Assembly: GCA_020064725.1 (NCBI GenBank)
Contig: JAGTWJ010000013.1
Location: 124,001-188,000 of the forward strand
Reading direction: 5' to 3'
From: Drechslerella dactyloides
Lineage: Eukaryota; Ascomycota; Orbiliomycetes; Orbiliales; Orbiliaceae
DNA length: 64,000 bases
The position numbers were made by a program, and so were the translations under genes. This document shows, one piece after another, positions 58,541 to 64,000 of this stretch; the stretch's first letter is position 1; each line of letters starts with the position of its first letter. Under the pieces are notes generated by a model. It did no database searches. It was not told where the DNA came from and was given only the letters and a program-made list of their open reading frames with translations.

Positions 58541-59808
58541 TTAGTATTCCATTGTCTTCTTGATCATATCGAAGACCCCTATCACGATGATATGTCAGCA
58601 CAAAGATACACACACGTAGTCTCAGGCGCCCGAAAATTCCACTTACTGACGACATCCGGGACGTTGAACTGCTCAAAGATCAACCCCATATGCACATCCC
58701 ATCCCGTGACCCGGCCGACTGGCGCCTCGAGACTCAAAAAGCACTCTTCTTGAATACTCGCCGCGATCTCCCCACCGACCCCGCCGCCCCTCGGTGCTTC
58801 ATGCACAATCAGGCACCTGCCTGTCTTCTTGACGCTGGCAAACACGGTCTCCTTGTCCCACGGATACACCGTCCGCAGATCGATCACCTCCACGCTGACA
58901 CCTAGGGTTTCCTGTGCCGCCTTGGCAGCCAGTTCCACGGTATACAGCGGCGTTCCGTAGGAGATAATCGTGATGTCCGTTCCTGGCGTTAATATCTCCG
59001 CCTTTCCGAGCGGAATTGTGTACGCGTCCGTGGGGACTTCTTCGACCGCAGCACGGTAGAGAATCTTCGGCTCCATGAAGATAACGGGATTCCGGTCCCG
59101 GATGCTTGACAGCAGCAGCCCTTTCGCCTGCAAGGGACCTCTTGGCACGACAACCTTCAAGCCCGGAACGTGACTAAAGTAGGCTTCTGGTGACTGCGAG
59201 TGATAAAGTGCTCCATGGCCGACACCCATTACGGGCATCCTGATCGTCAAGCCGCCGCAATGGAAATCGCTGGCGCCACGGTACCGGTACTTGGCAGCCT
59301 CGTTGACGATCTGGTCAAAGGCCGGGAACACATAGTCACCGAATTGGATCTCTGCGATGGCCGTGTTCGCTGGATTGTGGCTGGCATAGCCAATGCCGAA
59401 GCCGATGATGCCTAGCTCGTTCAGCGGGGTATTGAAGACACGATTCGAGCCAAACTTGTCCATGAGGTTGGTCGAGCATCGGAAGACGCCACCGAAAGCT
59501 ACATCCTCGCCGAACAGAATGGCGCGATCGTCTGTCGATAGGGCGGTCGAAAGCGCCGAGTTGACGGCTTGATAGAGGTTCAAACGAGTGGTACTACCAG
59601 TATCGCGAATCTCAGCCGGCAGCTCTGGATTTGCAAGAGTCGTGGCAGCGGTGTGCGAGAGGTAAGCGGTTTTGTTGAACTGCGGCGGTAGGTTCAGTTT
59701 GGCATTGGGAGGGTGGGTGCTGTACAGGCGAGGAGCCGGCGCAATTGCTGACAGCTGGCCATGGCGATGGACGCGAGAGAGCAGCGACGAGATGGCCTTC
59801 CGCCGCAT
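58541..59808 (-). CDS. Branched-chain 2-oxo acid dehydrogenase E1 component, beta subunit (mitochondrial)
   Basis: Part of the complex that decarboxylates the 2-oxo acids from leucine, isoleucine and valine in the mitochondrial matrix. Exons 59808-58647 and 58578-58541 (intron 68 bases with a GCTGAC branch site) give 399 residues. The last exon encodes only VFDMIKKTMEY after a split Arg codon, as in homologues. An Arg/Ser-rich presequence (RRKAISSLLSRVHRHG) targets mitochondria. Family segments are LNLYQAVNSALSTAL, LFGEDVAFGGVFRC, FNTPLNELGIIGFGIGYA, AEIQFGDYVFPAFDQI, GHGALYHSQSPEAYFSHVPG and EVIDLRTVYPWD, matching E1-beta rather than pyruvate dehydrogenase beta. It works with an alpha subunit not in this window. 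Length is close to the human protein. Confidence 0.95.
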
Positions 59809-60433
59809 GTTTTAAAGCTGTTGGATGGATCGGGATGCCAATTGGAGGTGAAGCTGAGGTTGATGCTGCCAGGTACAGGAAAAACCGTCCCCGGATTCTG
59901 GTATGGGGAGCTACCAGCAGTGGCTGAGCCAACACAGCCGAAGGTAGCCGAAGCTACAGTGACGATATCCGCGTCGACAAGCACCTGCACTCTTCTTATC
60001 TAGCTGCATACACTGCCCGCGTGAATTCAAGCGATTACGACAATTCGCTCATCTGTAAACTCAAATGTATATTATGTTCGGTTGTTAATGTTATTGATCG
60101 TATATCGTAAGGATGAGTCGGGTTCGTGGCTAAACCATGTTATATTACAAAGGGAAATGCTCATTCAACAAAAGAAAGAACTCCTGACCGCCTGCGCTCG
60201 CTGGAATCGAATCCGGTCTGACAATAAGGATATATATGAAGCAAAAGAAATACGCCACCCAGAATAAGAATATTAAGAATACTTGACGCTAGCATGCCAT
60301 TAAACGTCGTGTAGCCAGCCGTTGCGTGAGAGTAAAAGCAAATGTTCCGAACCGATATCGACCGCTGCTAGGCCGCTGGTCCGGCATCGCTGTCGTTCCG
60401 TAAAGCGCACTAGATGCAGCTTGCATCATGATA
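59809..60433. other. Intergenic region
   Basis: 625 bases: promoter of the E1-beta gene and the 3' end of the next minus-strand gene. No gene seen. Confidence 0.6.
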
Positions 60434-61875
60434 TTACTTTCTCCTCCTGACAACCAGGTACTTGCCACCCTCCTCGAGATCCTTGACGTCTCGCTCGCGC
60501 TTGCTGCTAGACTTTTTCCCGTCGTCCCTTGAGCTCTTCGACGACTTGTGCTCGTGGGAGCTCGATTTCGATTTGCTCTTTTTGGGGATATCGAAGGCGA
60601 GGTGAGGGACATCCGGCTGCTGAGCCTTGACCATTTCGGTCATTTTGACACCCATCGGGGCCGTATGCGACCTGTGCTGCGTTGGTCGCACAGGCTCATC
60701 CGACGACTTTCGACTCTTTCCCTCATCACGGGTCGAGTGTCGCCGCTTCGATGACCTTTCGGAGTGTCCGAACGCCAACGGGTCGTCCTCGGCATCTTTC
60801 TTGCTTCGATAATGTCTTTCCCGTTCTCGTTGTCTCGCGCTGTCGTCGATTCTGATTTCTTCGATCCGCTGCGTAATCTCCTTAACGGGCTCGCCGCTTT
60901 GCGTGATCGACCTGACCTCGCCTTCCTCCACAACTGTACCGCCCATGTCGATGATCTCTGGCGGCTTTGCGGGTTCTCCGTAAATCATCTTCTTAATGAT
61001 CTTGTAACCACCGAGCAGGATGACAGTGGTACCGATACCCACACCGGCAATGATGGCGAACTGAGGGCTAGCCAAGAACGAGAATACTAGCGGCCAGCTT
61101 ATTTTCGCGCCTGCCAAAGCCGCCGGCGACAGCTTCGCGATAATTGTGGAAATCTCAGCCAGTGTGATACCAACCATCGCCAATGTCTCCGGATCGCGTC
61201 GAAGCGCTTCGACGAGGGTGATCACCGAGCTCTGCGCGGCAGCAGCATGATCGATGATATCTTGCACCTGTGTGAATAGTGCGGTAAGGTGGTCGTCCTC
61301 CTCGTCAACCTCTGGCGGCGGGGGCGGTAGCGCCAGGTCCGTCATGGACCGAGTCGTCAGCTGACCGGTCGACGCATTCGTCTGCGATGCGGAGTATATG
61401 CTGGAGGTATCCGATGCGGTATCTTTCACGAGCTCAGCGCTGCCGCCGGCCTCGATCAGCCGCCGCTCGTGTCGCTCTCTCCGTTCCCGACGGCGGTCTT
61501 CGGATTTGGTGTCATCCTCGATAGCTCTGCGAGCTTCACGACGGGCGCGACGAGCTTCTCTAAGCTGTTCTTCATATGCCCGCTCCTTCAGAGCGCGGCG
61601 GGCGGCCTTTTCGGCATCACGTTCGGCTTTGCGTTCTGCTCGTTTGGCTTTATATGCATCGCGTGCTTCGCGGAGGGCGCCGAGGATGGTTCTGGACTGT
61701 CGAACGGAGCATTTCGCTCAAGTTAGCACACAGCTGCAGCAACGCATGGAAGCAAACGAGGCGTAGGATCTCAGGAATGCAGGAAAAGGTGACGTAAACG
61801 TACAGTATGTATGGCCTTTCCGGTCTTGTCGACGACCTCGACGGTGTAGTTTAATGTCTTCGTCCGCGAAGGCAT
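60434..61875 (-). CDS. Charged coiled-coil protein with hydrophobic hairpin, function unknown
   Basis: Exons 61875-61804 and 61696-60434 (intron 107 bases with a GCTAAC branch site) give 444 residues. The first exon encodes MPSRTKTLNYTVEVVDKTGK. Then comes an extremely Arg/Glu/Ala-rich helix of about 70 residues (YKAKRAERKAERDAEKAARR), likely coiled coil, and a Ser-rich link. A helical region (about 150-200) leads into two hydrophobic segments, ISWPLVFSFLASPQFAIIAG and GVGIGTTVILLGGYKIIKKM, which look like a membrane hairpin. The tail is Ser/Lys/Arg-rich with repeated KSSS-type patches and ends LVVRRRK. No signal peptide. I do not recognise the family. The layout suggests a protein inserted in an internal or plasma membrane by the hairpin, with both ends in the cytosol. 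Confidence 0.8.
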
Positions 61876-63579
61876 CTTTGCGGTCTGTTACTTTAGTTGT
61901 TTGGTCTTTGACTGAGCTGAGTCAAGATGAGAAGAGTTCTCCTGACAGCTGGTTTGTAGCTGGCTTCTCAACAAAGAGGTCGCATAAACGAGCTGGCTGC
62001 AGGTAGCGTCACCCTTTTAAGTGTATGGCGCCAAAGCTTTGCAGCGGGAAAAAGAAGATCTGGTCGAAAAAGGTGGCTGGCGGGCGATGCTCAAGAATGT
62101 GATGTGCCTGGTCCGAATTCACGCCTCGAAAGAGATCGTGATACCCCAATCTTAATATATCTCTGAAGCTCCTCGGCGAGCAGGCCTTTTGACTACCCCA
62201 AAGGCAGGTCTCCATATTTTTAGCTGGGCGCAGCTAAAAACAGCTGGCAGGCGACAACTGAGGGGAAGCGTCAAATTCTGGCATTTGCCAGCAAACGAGA
62301 TCCCAGACCAAGCAGGCCGAATGGAGAGCCAATTTCGGTTAGCCGCATCGCTGGCCAGCTCGCAAGCAGACCAGGGGAGGGCAGGCACTAAAGGAACCCG
62401 CTTGGTTTTGGAGAGCTCCAATGAAGTGGATTCACCACACCTGTCAGCGTGTGCTGAGATTGATTACGAGGCGAGTCGAAGGGACCCGGCCGGCGAGAAG
62501 AGATCGAATCATCGGCTGGTAAGATAGCCTGTGCGTGGAAGCCGCAAATCAGGCGGCTTCCTTCCCGGGTGTCGCAAGACACTTCTATGCATGGAATTTG
62601 GATTTCTTATTCGATCGGTTCGAGGCGTGGTTCTGCATCGTTATTTGCTGGCGCAGGCAAGTGGGTGCTGGCGGGCGGCGATTGGATAGGCTGAGACTAA
62701 CGCTGGCACCCGCCGAAGCCGACGCCGCTCTCCCGATAATGGCGATGGATTAGGCAGGCGGGCCCTTCCCTTTCCGAGTTTCTCAGACACGCTGCGTAGA
62801 CATTGCACTGTAGACCGAAGAGATTTCGTGAATGTTGCACTTGAGGCTCCTAAAACTTATAAGATGTCTTTCGAGAATTTTCTGCGCATAACCGCATGTT
62901 GCTCATAGTTAGGCGTCCGCATACCGTCGATGTCGATGAGAAAATATTTTGCAAATTCTGAGAAAACCGAGACCAAGATATATCGATATGGCATTGCAAC
63001 GAGATTTCTGATTAGTTTTTTGAAGACAGTGCCCAAATCTACTCCTTCCGGCCTTTTGCGACGTCGCCGACTGATTTTTGAGAAGATATGTGAGTGTTGT
63101 GTGTAACGCTCGGGACGTGTTGTCCCGTCGTCAAGTTCTATAGATCGGTCAAGCACAGCCCCAACAATACGGAGGAGCAGCTTAGTCACCAGGGATATTG
63201 CAAGCTGTCTCTATTCGATCCCCTTGTGTAACGGAGACAACGAGATGAATACGCTATGGCGCAATAGGAGGCATGCAGGGCCGGCCCCGAAGCCTCGAGA
63301 CCTCGGAACGTGAACTACGAGGCTCCTCGAGCTAGTTGGTTCAGGTATGGAAGATCTTGAATGGATCCGGTCCGATTTGCGGCAGGGAAGGTTTAGTTTA
63401 CGAAATCTAGAACCCGTCGCGTCTGTGGCCCAGCTTTCAGAGCAGTATACTATCGTCCTAAAATAGTATCGAGATACAGCAATCGTAACTAACATAAAGC
63501 ATGCAACAGCCTCGAGCGTCAGCGAATGATCATCTGATGGTCCAATAGCTTCCTCGCAACATAGCTAACCTTTTCAAAT
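61876..63579. other. Intergenic region
   Basis: About 1.7 kb. A 110-codon minus-strand open stretch at 62857-63189 has a basic run (SRRRRKRPEG) but no recognisable domain or splice partner, so I leave it uncalled. Confidence 0.5.
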
Positions 63580-64000
63580 TTACCATGCGCGGAAATCAAT
63601 ATCGTCGTGATCTATATTCCACAAAGGCAAGATCTCGAAAGATAAGAACACCGGGTCCGATTCGGTCCTGTATATATTTGGAGTCCATTTCAGCTGTAGT
63701 CCGTCGACTATGGCCTCCTCACTAGAATTGACGAGAGCCCTAGGCACGGCTGGACGTCTAATCCTTGGGTTGCTTCGTCCGGCCGTTCGGGATATCGGTT
63801 TGCCTGCTATAGATGCCAATTCGATACTCCCTACCTGCCGACGGGATAACATTGACGGATAGTCGTAGGAGATGGTCCTCGAAGATCGCCAGGTCGCGCC
63901 TATTGGTATCAGCCACGGGTAGATCTTCCACTCCCGTCGCACATATACTGCCATAGCGTACAGCGCGTAGTTATCAGCGTTCGAACATGCAAGAAATGGT
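63580..64000 (-). CDS. Possible 3' end of a gene running off the right edge (partial)
   Basis: The frame is open from the window edge at 64000 to the TGA-type end at 63580, about 139 codons. There is an internal ATG at 63954, but the frame continues upstream (LACSNADNYALYAM), so the true start is probably outside. The visible part has aromatic/basic stretches (VYVRREWKIYPWLIPIGATW) and ends LPLWNIDHDDIDFRAW. No known domain is seen, and the sequence could also be a chance open frame. Coding on the minus strand is favoured by its length and lack of stops. Confidence 0.35.
   Translation of the reverse strand, partial: PFLACSNADNYALYAMAVYVRREWKIYPWLIPIGATWRSSRTISYDYPSMLSRRQVGSIELASIAGKPISRTAGRSNPRIRRPAVPRALVNSSEEAIVDGLQLKWTPNIYRTESDPVFLSFEILPLWNIDHDDIDFRAW

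Overview
The window is nuclear DNA of a filamentous ascomycete (Pezizomycotina; a plant-biomass-associated Sordariomycete-like fungus would fit, but the class is inferred). Evidence: protein-coding genes carry short GT-AG introns (51-161 bases) with CTAAC/CTGAC-type branch sites just before the acceptor. Several families are typical of these fungi: GH45 endoglucanase with a CBM1, CFEM proteins, PTH11/rhodopsin-like seven-helix proteins, a KCH-type membrane protein. All exon models were assembled by hand from frame, splice-site and family continuity.

Layout. 1-10.2 kb: a secreted GH45 endoglucanase, convergent with a rhodopsin-like receptor gene, a small zinc-ribbon-like gene, and a secreted cysteine-rich protein. 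10.2-14.5 kb is a gene-poor gap. 14.5-25.6 kb: a two-exon protein of unknown function, a second rhodopsin-like gene, a GPI-type CFEM protein, an SBF-like/Rch1-type transporter and a five-exon CorA-like transporter. 26-37 kb is a compact block with strongly C/G-ending codons: a HECT ubiquitin ligase with an AZUL zinc finger, a Cdc2-type kinase, an AlkB-like dioxygenase and a histidine-phosphatase family protein. 47.5-61.9 kb: an eight-cysteine membrane protein, a Cys-rich cytosolic/nuclear protein, a KCH protein, the mitochondrial BCKDH E1-beta subunit and a charged membrane-associated protein. A partial gene may run off the right edge.

The most unusual stretch is about 38.6-46.3 kb. No intact gene lies there, yet the minus strand holds one reading frame of 1,338 codons (42746 to 38733) with only 21 stops, about a third of chance expectation. 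Frame-shifted open segments continue it to about 46.3 kb. The plus strand is markedly T+G rich. I read this as the wreck of a single very large coding sequence of unknown family; an endogenised RNA mycovirus or other mobile element is a hypothesis only. The second striking point is the Cdc2-type kinase, which has a Q/H/N-rich N-terminal extension and an in-frame TAG followed by 110 further sense codons with coding-type codon use.

No operon-like logic is expected or seen. The genes of the left half mostly act at the cell surface or outside (cellulose attack, receptors, CFEM, transporters). The 26-37 kb block acts in ubiquitin signalling, cell cycle and nucleic-acid repair.
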